DNA of 64,000 nucleotides from Cyclobacterium xiamenense (GTDB lineage Bacteria > Bacteroidota > Bacteroidia > Cytophagales > Cyclobacteriaceae). A model generated the notes under the pieces. It was not told the origin of the DNA. It searched no databases and worked only from the letters and a program-made list of their open reading frames with translations. Positions 15,514 through 24,025 of this stretch are shown here, piece after piece. A program made the position numbers and the translations under genes. Numbering within the stretch: position 1 is the stretch's first letter; every line of letters begins with the position of its first letter. The stretch lies in contig NZ_WIOK01000004.1 in assembly GCF_009467825.1 (NCBI RefSeq), forward strand, positions 1-64,000, read 5' to 3'.

Positions 15514-18500
15514 ATGAAAAAATCTACCCTACATCTCCCTTGCCACAGGGCCTCCCTGTGCCTGGGCTTGCTGCTGTTTCTAGGGCTATTTGCCTCGGAA
15601 GCGAACGCACAAAACCGGGTCAGTGGTACCGTTCGCAACGAGTCGAACGAGGTCCTGCCCGGTGTCAGCATTCTGGTGGTCGGTACCACCATTGGTACAG
15701 TTACGGATATTGACGGCCAATACCAACTCGCCGTTCCCGAAGGCTCCGAACGTCTTTCTTTTTCCTTTATCGGTTTCGAATCCCAAACCGTCGACGTTAA
15801 CGGACGTAGCACCCTCGATGTGGTCATGCGGGAAGATTCTCAGGACCTGGGCGAGGTGGTCGTGACGGCCTTTGGCGTCCAACGTGAGCGAAAAGAACTG
15901 GGCTACACCGTACAGGCACTGAAACCCGAGGACCTGACCAGTGCCAACGATTTCAACCTGGTCAATTCCCTTAGTGGAAAAATTGCCGGGGTACAGGTAA
16001 CCAATAGCGGTTCTCAGGTGGGCGCCTCCTCCCGAATCGTCATTCGGGGAAATGCTTCGTTCTCCGGAAACCAACCCCTGTTTGTCGTAGACGGAATCCC
16101 AATCGATAATTCCAGCAGCAACCTGGGAGGTGCCGGCGGTCTGGATTATGGCAATACCGCCGCAGACATTGATCCGGAAAACATTGCCTCACTTACCGTA
16201 TTAAAAGGCGCCAATGCGGCGGCCCTGTACGGCAACCGGGCCACGCATGGGGTCATCCTGATCGAAACCAAAAAAGGGCAGCAGGGCAAACAGGGACTGG
16301 GTGTGGAACTGAACTCCTCCCTGGTGTTTGATGTACCCAGCTTTTTTATGGATTTTCAGAACGACTACGGACCCGGGCAACGGGGCGGAGAGTACGATTG
16401 GCAGCAATACCTGCAAAATAATCCCGGTTCCAACCTGAGCTATAATGAATACGCGAAACAAAACAGCTACAACTATGTGAACGGAATCGGCGGTGGTATC
16501 AACGAAAACGCAACTTCCTGGGGACCGCGTTACGATGCCGGCTTGCTCCTGGATCAGTGGGTGAAGGGCCCCAATAGCCCCTGGGAGTCCATCCCAAATA
16601 ACATCCACGACCACTATTTTCAGACTGGAAGTAACCTGATCAATCAGGTAGCTGTGACCGCACGAGGCAAAGAAGCCTATGGGCGTGTTGCCTTTTCAAA
16701 CCGTCAGATGACGGGGACCTTTTTCAATACCGACCAGACGGTCAATACCTTCAATGCCAGTCTCACCCTGCTGCCCACCGATAAATTAAAAGTGAGTACA
16801 GATTTCAATTACGTCAACCGATTTAGTGACAACATCCCAGTAGTTAGTTATGGCTCCATGACCAAACTGGCCTGGGGTGCTTTTCGAAACATTCCGCTGG
16901 ATGAGGTGAAAAAGGTCTATCGGGAGCATGGCAACGAAATGGGCAGCGGCTACAACCAAAATGCCAACAATTTCTATTATGACCTGGAAAACACCAACAG
17001 CATGGACCGAAAACGTTTCTTTGGAAACGTCAATATAGATTACCAGCTTAACGACTGGCTTTCTGCCAATATGGTAACGGGCCTCGATTACTATACGGAA
17101 GAGAGAAAATCCATCACCCTCTCCCGTACACGGGCCAATATCAACAACAACCGCGGAGGGCAGTTTTCCCTTACCAACCTCAGCAGGCAGGAATTTAACA
17201 GCGATATCCGCTTGAACATCAACAAGCAATTTCTGAATGACTTTTCCCTGGTGGCCCTGGTGGGCGGAAACTTCCGGCAAAATACCGCCGATTTCCTTTC
17301 CCTCAGCGCACCCGACCTGGCGGTTCCGGACCTGTTTAATATTTCCAATGTGCGCGGAACACCGGGTACAAGCATGTCCGAAAGTCAGCGGGAAACCTAT
17401 AGTATCTATTCTTCCGCTACCTTGGGTTACAAAGGGTACCTGTTTCTGGGGGCGACCGGAAGAAATGACTGGAGTTCTACGCTGCCGGAGGAGAATCGCT
17501 CCTATTTCTACCCTTCCGTTAACCTGGCCTTGACCCTATCCGAAGCGCTGAACATGACTTCCAGGACCCTGAGTCATGCACAGGTCCGGGCCAGTTTGGC
17601 GCAGGTGGGTTCGGATACCGATCCGTACCAACTGATGGGAACTTATGGAACAACTACCTTTAACAATATTTCTTTATTTACTCCCACTGCTGTAAAGCCG
17701 CCCACCAACCTGCTGCCGGAAATGACCACCTCCTTTGAAGTGGGGGCTGATCTGCGCTTTTTCTCGGATCGCTTATCGCTGGATGCAACCTATTACCGGC
17801 AGGTGACCGAAAACATGATCTTGCAGGTGCCGACCGCCCGGTCCACGGGTTACGCTTCCCAATTGATCAATGCCGCAGAAATTGAAAACAAGGGCATTGA
17901 AATCATTTTGCGAGGTAGCCTGGTTCAACGGGGAGACTTTTCCTGGGACGCGACCGTAAACTGGGCCAAAAACACCAGTACGGTGGAATCGCTGTACCAG
18001 GGGCTGGAAAACATTACCATCAGTTCCGGTTTTGGCGGGGTTCGGCTGGTCGGCACGCCCGGGCAGCCCTGGGGGGACCTGAGTGGCCTGCCCTACGTGC
18101 GAGACGATAGTGGCAACATCATGATCAATCCAAACGGGACACCCATGACCACCAACCAACAGGTGATTTTGGGAAATGTTACCCCGGATTGGATCGGAGG
18201 GATACAGAACAGCTTCCGGTACAAGAATGTTACCTTCGGAGGATTGTTTGACTTCCGCATGGGGGGAGATTTCTTCAGCACCACGTATTGGCATTCGTAT
18301 CCCACAGGAGCTTTTGAAAACAGCGTCCAAAACAACGTGCGGGCCGAGGGGATTGTGGTCGAGGGTGTTCAGGGAGATGGCTCACCAAACGATGTTCGCA
18401 TCTCGGCGCAAGACTATTACAATGGATCCTGGGTGTGGAACAACCATGAGTACTCCATCATCGATGGGTCCTTTATAAAACTGCGGGAGCTCACGCTGGG

Positions 18501-18714
18501 CTACCGATTTTCGGTTTGGAAGTTGCAAAACGTCAACGTTTCGGTGTTCGGTCGTAACCTCGCGATCCTGCACCGAAGCGCCAAAGCAAAGGAGCTGGGC
18601 CTGGATCCCGAATCCGCTTCCCAGATGGGAGGGGGTGAGGCCGGTACCGGCTTTGAAAACTTCATGCCGCCCACCAATCGGTCCTATGGATTCAATCTAC
18701 GGATCGCCCTATGA
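15514..18714 (+). CDS. SusC/RagA-type TonB-linked outer-membrane transporter
   Basis: This 1066-residue protein has a signal peptide (about 1-33, ending EANAQ), a carboxypeptidase-regulatory-like beta domain (about 35-125, starting RVSGTVRNESNEVLPGVSIL), and a SusC-type plug (about 130-240, with GVQVTNSGSQVGASSRIVIR and the GNQPLFVVDGIPID signature). The barrel ends with aromatic FNLRIAL. SusC proteins form the outer-membrane channel for oligomers captured by a paired SusD lipoprotein. The SusD gene follows 52 bp downstream. The locus also has a sulfatase, so a sulfated glycan or glycoconjugate is a reasonable guess for the cargo. Expression is probably driven from the operator and -7 box just upstream. 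Confidence 0.95.
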   Translation: MKKSTLHLPCHRASLCLGLLLFLGLFASEANAQNRVSGTVRNESNEVLPGVSILVVGTTIGTVTDIDGQYQLAVPEGSERLSFSFIGFESQTVDVNGRSTLDVVMREDSQDLGEVVVTAFGVQRERKELGYTVQALKPEDLTSANDFNLVNSLSGKIAGVQVTNSGSQVGASSRIVIRGNASFSGNQPLFVVDGIPIDNSSSNLGGAGGLDYGNTAADIDPENIASLTVLKGANAAALYGNRATHGVILIETKKGQQGKQGLGVELNSSLVFDVPSFFMDFQNDYGPGQRGGEYDWQQYLQNNPGSNLSYNEYAKQNSYNYVNGIGGGINENATSWGPRYDAGLLLDQWVKGPNSPWESIPNNIHDHYFQTGSNLINQVAVTARGKEAYGRVAFSNRQMTGTFFNTDQTVNTFNASLTLLPTDKLKVSTDFNYVNRFSDNIPVVSYGSMTKLAWGAFRNIPLDEVKKVYREHGNEMGSGYNQNANNFYYDLENTNSMDRKRFFGNVNIDYQLNDWLSANMVTGLDYYTEERKSITLSRTRANINNNRGGQFSLTNLSRQEFNSDIRLNINKQFLNDFSLVALVGGNFRQNTADFLSLSAPDLAVPDLFNISNVRGTPGTSMSESQRETYSIYSSATLGYKGYLFLGATGRNDWSSTLPEENRSYFYPSVNLALTLSEALNMTSRTLSHAQVRASLAQVGSDTDPYQLMGTYGTTTFNNISLFTPTAVKPPTNLLPEMTTSFEVGADLRFFSDRLSLDATYYRQVTENMILQVPTARSTGYASQLINAAEIENKGIEIILRGSLVQRGDFSWDATVNWAKNTSTVESLYQGLENITISSGFGGVRLVGTPGQPWGDLSGLPYVRDDSGNIMINPNGTPMTTNQQVILGNVTPDWIGGIQNSFRYKNVTFGGLFDFRMGGDFFSTTYWHSYPTGAFENSVQNNVRAEGIVVEGVQGDGSPNDVRISAQDYYNGSWVWNNHEYSIIDGSFIKLRELTLGYRFSVWKLQNVNVSVFGRNLAILHRSAKAKELGLDPESASQMGGGEAGTGFENFMPPTNRSYGFNLRIAL

Positions 18715-18766
18715 GAGGGAATTGTACGAGTCAGGTAAACCAATATTTCGCTAAAATGTGCTCCAA

Positions 18767-20245
18767 ATGAAACATACCATCAACTATAAACTCACCGGGT
18801 TCGTGCTCGCTTCCGCCCTGATTTTCGCTTCTTGTACAGAAGATTGGAACGAGATGAATGTCAACCCCAATCAGCCGTCGGAAGTACCTGCCAGCAACGT
18901 GCTGGGTGCCGGCATGACCGTAGTAGCCGGACAACTGTTCGGCGAACGCATCGGTATTTATTACGCGGGCACCTGGTCCGGTCAACTGGCAGCTATTGGT
19001 GCCGGGGATTACGAATTCCGGGTGGATATCAATAACAGCCAATGGGACAACCTGTACCGGGGCATGGCCTATTTTGTGGATGCAGCGGAAATCGCCCGGG
19101 AGGAAGGAAACCAAAACCTGGAAGCAGTTTCCCTGATCATGAAAGCGTATACGGCCCATCAGGTTTCGGACATGTGGGGAGATATTCCCTACACACAAGC
19201 CTTTTTACTGGATAAAGAGGGGATTTTGAGTCCGGAATTTGACACGCAGGCAGTGGTGTATGACACAATTCTGGAAGAACTGGAAGCAGCTAATTCCATG
19301 CTGGATCCAAGTGGTCCGGCAATCGGAGTAGGCGATTTTATCTATGGAGGGGATATTGCAAAGTGGCAAAAATTCGCCAATTCCATCCGGTTGCGGGTGG
19401 CCATGCGCATGTCGTCCGTGGTCCCTCAGGATGCGGCGTCGGTCTTGAACCAAATTCTGGGCAATCCTTCCACCTACCCGGTATTTGAAGACCACAGCGA
19501 TAATGCCTACTTGCACTGGCCGGGGATCAGTTCCAATATCGAACCCTGGCGGCAGCGCCTGGGCACACCCACCAACAAAAACGATCAATACCGCACCAAT
19601 TACGACCTGATCGAACGGCTCAAGGACATGGACGATCCGAGATTACCGGTCTATGCCGATGAGAACCTAAATGGGTTCTTCAATGGGTACAAAATGGGAA
19701 TCGGACAGACCAGCGATCCCATGAATGCCCAGGCAAATGTATCGCATATCGGAGACCGATTTGGATACGATGACGAGGGTTTTTCTCCCTTTATGAATGC
19801 GGCCCAGGTTTGGTTTATCAAAGCCGAAGCGTTTGAAAGAAACCTCGTTGCTGGAGGCAATAGCCAGGAAGCCTACGAAACAGGCATTACTGTATCCCTT
19901 CAGGAAAACGGTATCTCCCAGGACCTGATCGACGATTACTTGCAACGTCCGGGCGTTGCCTGGGATTCCGGTACGTCCACTAACCTGGAAAAAATCCGAC
20001 TGCAGAACTGGATCGCTCTGTATAAGCAAAGTGTGGAAGCCTGGGCGGAGGTACGCAGAACGGATGTGCCCCTGCTGGACAAGGTTTCCAACGACTACGC
20101 CGCCAACCACAACCGACCGCCGTTCCGCATGGCCTATCCAGCCAATGAAATTGCCCACAACCAACGTTTCCCGACCGATGTTGTCGAGGAAGATATTTTC
20201 TATGGAATACAGGTATGGTGGGATACCCGGACCGGGGTAGAATAG
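18767..20245 (+). CDS. SusD/RagB-like outer-membrane lipoprotein
   Basis: The ATG at 18767 gives 492 residues; a GTG three codons earlier is less likely. The start MKHTINYKLTGFVLASALIF is a lipoprotein signal, with the lipobox cysteine in FASCTED. WNEMNVNPNQPSEVP is the N-terminal signature of the SusD-like_2 subgroup. Helical TPR-like stretches follow, for example YFVDAAEIAREEGN and KAYTAHQVSDMWGDIPYTQ. The protein caps the SusC barrel and binds the incoming oligomer at the cell surface. It pairs with the preceding susC gene. A strong hairpin lies between it and the next gene. Confidence 0.94.
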   Translation: MKHTINYKLTGFVLASALIFASCTEDWNEMNVNPNQPSEVPASNVLGAGMTVVAGQLFGERIGIYYAGTWSGQLAAIGAGDYEFRVDINNSQWDNLYRGMAYFVDAAEIAREEGNQNLEAVSLIMKAYTAHQVSDMWGDIPYTQAFLLDKEGILSPEFDTQAVVYDTILEELEAANSMLDPSGPAIGVGDFIYGGDIAKWQKFANSIRLRVAMRMSSVVPQDAASVLNQILGNPSTYPVFEDHSDNAYLHWPGISSNIEPWRQRLGTPTNKNDQYRTNYDLIERLKDMDDPRLPVYADENLNGFFNGYKMGIGQTSDPMNAQANVSHIGDRFGYDDEGFSPFMNAAQVWFIKAEAFERNLVAGGNSQEAYETGITVSLQENGISQDLIDDYLQRPGVAWDSGTSTNLEKIRLQNWIALYKQSVEAWAEVRRTDVPLLDKVSNDYAANHNRPPFRMAYPANEIAHNQRFPTDVVEEDIFYGIQVWWDTRTGVE

Positions 20246-20323
20246 GTGACCTTGCAAATGCCTGCCGACACGGTCAATCGGCTGCGAGCAGCGTTCGGTT
20301 GCCCTATTTGGCTACCATGACCA

Positions 20324-20380
20324 GGGGTGTTGTGCTGCACCAGTGCCACTAGCGAGGCACCGTCCGGAGTACAACACCCC
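20324..20380 (+). promoter_or_regulatory. Intercistronic hairpin after susD
   Basis: The outer arms GGGGTGTTGTGCT (20324-20336) and AGTACAACACCCC (20368-20380) pair over 13 bp with one G-T wobble. Inside, GTGCC (20343-20347) pairs with GGCAC (20356-20360). There is no T-run, so this is more likely an RNA processing or stability element, or a partial attenuator, than a full terminator. It could lower expression of the enzymes relative to susCD. Confidence 0.55.
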
Positions 20381-20477
20381 ATGCATCCCGTTCCGCCTTA
20401 CACATGCCGAAGGATGGGGCCGTGTTGCTCCACGGTACACAGACTGCAAAACTTCAACCATGTAATCAAAAAGTGCT

Positions 20478-22238
20478 ATGTATGTACGACTCTTTGTCAG
20501 TGGCTTATTGCTTGGGATTAGCGGTCTGCTGATCCATGCCACCACTCCTCAGCCGAAAAATTCGGCCCTTGCGACCAATGAAATTTCCCAGCGGGCAAAC
20601 GGACTGCACGGCTACATCGGCTACAGTTCGCCAAGGCGGCCGGAAGGATTCGGTGCGGGCATAGGCTTTTACACAGCGGTATGGCCGCTGGTAGAAAAGC
20701 CCCTTGCCGGATTTCAAATCGGACTCCCCGGCAATTGGATCATTCCGGATAATCCGGACAACAAGGACATGCCCTGCTGTCCCGAAGGTACCATCGCCCG
20801 TACCTGGGAACCCCGGGGACCTACCTGGGCCAGTGTGTTTCAAACCCAGGAAGGGGGCCTGGGCTACTGGCGGGGAAACCGCTACCACTACGGACCACCC
20901 AAATTCAGCATGAACGGGGTACCCGATTGCTACAATTCGGAAATTGCCTCTCCCGGTTGGCCCTTTTTTTACCGGGCGGCTGCCTTGCCGGAAGACCAGC
21001 TGGGGATCGCTCAGCTTAGCAACCGTATACTGGTGCCACCCGATGGAATCACCTTTGTGGAAGACCTGGAAGGAAAGTTTTTGGGCTATACGCACATGAT
21101 GCTGCCACTTACCGAAAAGCGCGAAGGACCACCACCTACTGGCGACCAAAGCTGGACCCTGTTTCTCAATTCCGCGAATTTTAAGGGACCCGTGGCGTTT
21201 TATATTCCCGAAATGTGGAGTCGCCTTTCCAAAGAGTACCCCGCCATCGAAGGCATGGGGTTGGACGCCCGGGAAGGAACCATGGGCGGAGGAGGTGCCA
21301 TGGAAATCAATACCGTACCCTCCTTCGAAATGAAAACACCGGAAGGGGAATTGTACATTAAAATCCCCCAATTGCAATTTCCCGTCGATGCGCAGGGACG
21401 TTCGTTACTCGTGCAGGACGTTACCTATTACTCCAAAGACGCCTTGTTTAATCCCGTAAAGGCCTGGAAAAACGGAGGCGAAGCGGTTTCCGGAGCCTTT
21501 CGCGAAGCCCATTCCTGGAAACCTGATATCAGTCCCAGGAAAATTTCTCTCGATGGGGGTGCTCAACTTAATGCCGGAGGCACCAAGCTGGGCGGCCTGG
21601 AATCGGTCGTGGAAGCCATCGTAACCGATTCCAACGCCTTCGGTTTGCAGTGGCAGGAAAACCCCTTTGGAAAGCAGGGTCGTTTTCCGGAGTACTTCAA
21701 GCAAGTGGGAGACCTGCGGGTGCCCATACCGGAAGCGGAGGCCCCGGAAGAGTTAACAGAAAGTACGTTCGCTCTGGCAGGTACCGAGAAGGAATACATC
21801 AACTGGCGGGATGGAAACGAGATCGTTTCGGGAAATTTTCGGATTGACAAAGAGCTTCCCTATTCTACGCCCACTACGGGTGCCTGGGCGCATCCGGGAC
21901 CTGCTTCCGAAGCTTATTCCGTAGACCTAAAGGATGGATCAACGGTTACCTACAAGTGGTACCGCTTTATTGACCAGCCTTCTTTTCAGCAATTTAACTG
22001 GAGCACCGAAGAAAAAGCCGCGCTGCAGGCCCTGGTAGAAAAGATCCACCGAAACTGGACCATTGACAAAACCTACATGGCACCGCCCAGTTCCGGCGGG
22101 CTGGTCGCCATTGACCCGGTGTTGATCCTCAGTCCTCCGGCCGGCATGGAAGTGGGGTATGTTCCCATCGTGGTCCGTCAGGAGCGGAAATTGGTTGCGG
22201 AATCGGATCGGTCGACTTCGGCACTTGCTAGAAGATGA
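20478..22238 (+). CDS. Secreted protein of unknown function in the SusCD-sulfatase locus
   Basis: This 586-residue protein starts with a signal peptide (MYVRLFVSGLLLGISGLLIHA). It is rich in tryptophan, glycine and proline, with runs such as GYIGYSSPRRPEGFGAGIGF, NKDMPCCPEGTIARTWEPRG and EGGLGYWRGNRYHYGPPKF. The CC pair near residue 96 and cysteine in PDCYNSEI could form disulfides. Later segments (ISLDGGAQLNAGG, GAWAHPGPASEAYSVDLKDG) look beta-rich. I recognise no catalytic family. Its position between susD and a sulfatase suggests that it binds or acts on the same polymer in the periplasm or at the surface. A protein-like second frame over its end (22159-22428) leaves the exact C-terminus slightly uncertain. 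Confidence 0.8.
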   Translation: MYVRLFVSGLLLGISGLLIHATTPQPKNSALATNEISQRANGLHGYIGYSSPRRPEGFGAGIGFYTAVWPLVEKPLAGFQIGLPGNWIIPDNPDNKDMPCCPEGTIARTWEPRGPTWASVFQTQEGGLGYWRGNRYHYGPPKFSMNGVPDCYNSEIASPGWPFFYRAAALPEDQLGIAQLSNRILVPPDGITFVEDLEGKFLGYTHMMLPLTEKREGPPPTGDQSWTLFLNSANFKGPVAFYIPEMWSRLSKEYPAIEGMGLDAREGTMGGGGAMEINTVPSFEMKTPEGELYIKIPQLQFPVDAQGRSLLVQDVTYYSKDALFNPVKAWKNGGEAVSGAFREAHSWKPDISPRKISLDGGAQLNAGGTKLGGLESVVEAIVTDSNAFGLQWQENPFGKQGRFPEYFKQVGDLRVPIPEAEAPEELTESTFALAGTEKEYINWRDGNEIVSGNFRIDKELPYSTPTTGAWAHPGPASEAYSVDLKDGSTVTYKWYRFIDQPSFQQFNWSTEEKAALQALVEKIHRNWTIDKTYMAPPSSGGLVAIDPVLILSPPAGMEVGYVPIVVRQERKLVAESDRSTSALARR

Positions 22239-22390
22239 CCCGGTGATTTCCGTGAATATACGGGCTGTTTGTAATCCGGAGGATTGGGCAAAAGAAGCTT
22301 CAGGAAGCCAATACCGTATCGGTGCAGTGGCCTTTGGGGCTTCGGTTTACAAAAAAATAATTGGCAATCTATGGTTGGTTGCCCTAGCTA

Positions 22391-23956
22391 ATGATATTTT
22401 CGATGCAGGAAACGTTGTTTTTCGATAAAAAATGGATGCTTGGATTGCTAATTTCCTGGAACAGTATGTGCCACCATTCGATGGCCGCAAGCCCGCAGGC
22501 GCCCCGCCCCAACATTATTCTATTCCTATCGGATGATTTGGGTTATGGAGACCTGGGATGCTATGGGAATTCCATCATCCAAACCCCACACCTGGATCAA
22601 TTTGCCAGGGAAGGGGTGCGCATGACCGACATGCATTCCGCCGCATCGGTTTGTTCCCCTTCAAGGGCCGCAATTCTCACCGGAAGGAACGGGTACCGAA
22701 GCGGTTTCTACAACATTGCCGGCTTTTTCGGAACGACCCTCAGCAAAGACGAAATCACCCTGCCCCAACTGCTGCAGGAAGTGGGCTATGAAACCGCATT
22801 TTTTGGCAAATGGCACCTATCGAAGCTGGAATCGCCGGAAGAAGTATCCGTAAACGAAATGGGTTTTGACTATTCCCTGGCCACTTCCGTCAATGCCTTT
22901 GGAACAGGACCGAAAAACCCGGAAAAATTCGTCAGAAACGGGGTTCCCGAAGGTCCGATGGAGGGCTGGTACGTGGACATCGTTACCCGGGAAGCAAGCA
23001 GCTGGATCGCTGGGAGAGGGAATTCCGACAACCCTTTTTTCCTGATCGTTTCGACCAACGAGCCGCACACCCCGCTGGATCCGCCGAAAAGCTTCGCAAG
23101 CGCTTATGATACGGAGGAGGTGCGGAAACTATCCGGGCAGGTTTCTTACGGAGGCGTACCGCGGCCTACCAAAGATTTGACGCACCATTCAAAGGAATAC
23201 TACGGAACGGTAGCGCAGCTAGACCATTCTTTTGGCACGTTTATGCGCTTTATTGATGAGCAAGGATTGCGCGAATCCACCCTGGTCATTTTCACCAGCG
23301 ATAATGGTCCGGAATATCCCGTTACCCTGGAAGAGTCCAAAGGCGAATGGGAAGACCCCATTCGGGACAACTGTTTTGGTACCCCCGGAATACTGCGGGG
23401 CATGAAGCGGTATCCCTACGAGGGGGGGCATCGCGTTCCCGGCTTGATTCGATGGCCCGGACAGATTCCCGCCGGGACGGAGAGCGATCGGCTCTTTAAC
23501 GGGACCGATTTCCTCCCCACGCTGTGCACACTGGCCGGCACCGCCATACCGAAGGACCGAACCATCGATGGTACGGATGCTTTTCAGGCGTTTCTCGGAA
23601 AAGACTACGAACGTGAAGTTTTACCTATCTGGTTTTTTCTGTTGAATGCTTCTGACATGCCTGGAATGGCCCAAATGGCCATGCGCGATTCGGAGTACGT
23701 GTTGGTGGGCAGACTGGGCCCTGCCCGTGGAGACTTTATTGGTCTGCCAGGTCCGGGAACCTATCCGGCTGTGGATTGGCTGAAAACTGCCGTTCCCGAC
23801 TCCTTTGAACTGTACAACATTAAAAAAGATCCAGGTCAAACCCGGGATATTTCGCAGCAGGAATACGGGCGGTTGCTGGATTTGATTCCCAAAATGCAAC
23901 AACTTTGGCTGGACATCCGGGACGAAGGCCCCTGGTGGGGACGGATTCCCGATTAA
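22391..23956 (+). CDS. Type I (formylglycine) sulfatase
   Basis: This 521-residue arylsulfatase-family enzyme hydrolyses sulfate esters. [20 protein letters not shown] (about 38-57) provides the first metal-binding aspartates. The maturation motif [13 protein letters not shown] places the cysteine that becomes formylglycine at residue 88. FGKWHLSK carries the conserved lysine and histidine, and TSDNGPE the later metal-site Asp-Asn. The CxPSR form is processed by an aerobic-type or anaerobic-type maturase that must be encoded elsewhere. The N-terminus has a weak hydrophobic segment ([10 protein letters not shown]), and ATG codons at 22391, 22403 and 22436 are all possible starts. It sits in the SusCD locus and implies a sulfated substrate. 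Confidence 0.92.
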   Translation: MIFSMQETLFFDKKWMLGLLISWNSMCHHSMAASPQAPRPNIILFLSDDLGYGDLGCYGNSIIQTPHLDQFAREGVRMTDMHSAASVCSPSRAAILTGRNGYRSGFYNIAGFFGTTLSKDEITLPQLLQEVGYETAFFGKWHLSKLESPEEVSVNEMGFDYSLATSVNAFGTGPKNPEKFVRNGVPEGPMEGWYVDIVTREASSWIAGRGNSDNPFFLIVSTNEPHTPLDPPKSFASAYDTEEVRKLSGQVSYGGVPRPTKDLTHHSKEYYGTVAQLDHSFGTFMRFIDEQGLRESTLVIFTSDNGPEYPVTLEESKGEWEDPIRDNCFGTPGILRGMKRYPYEGGHRVPGLIRWPGQIPAGTESDRLFNGTDFLPTLCTLAGTAIPKDRTIDGTDAFQAFLGKDYEREVLPIWFFLLNASDMPGMAQMAMRDSEYVLVGRLGPARGDFIGLPGPGTYPAVDWLKTAVPDSFELYNIKKDPGQTRDISQQEYGRLLDLIPKMQQLWLDIRDEGPWWGRIPD

Positions 23957-24025
23957 ACCCATCTCTGTTGTTTTTTTATTAGGTGTATTTCATTTATCTT
24001 TTGAACAGAATCGTTGACAAAACCC

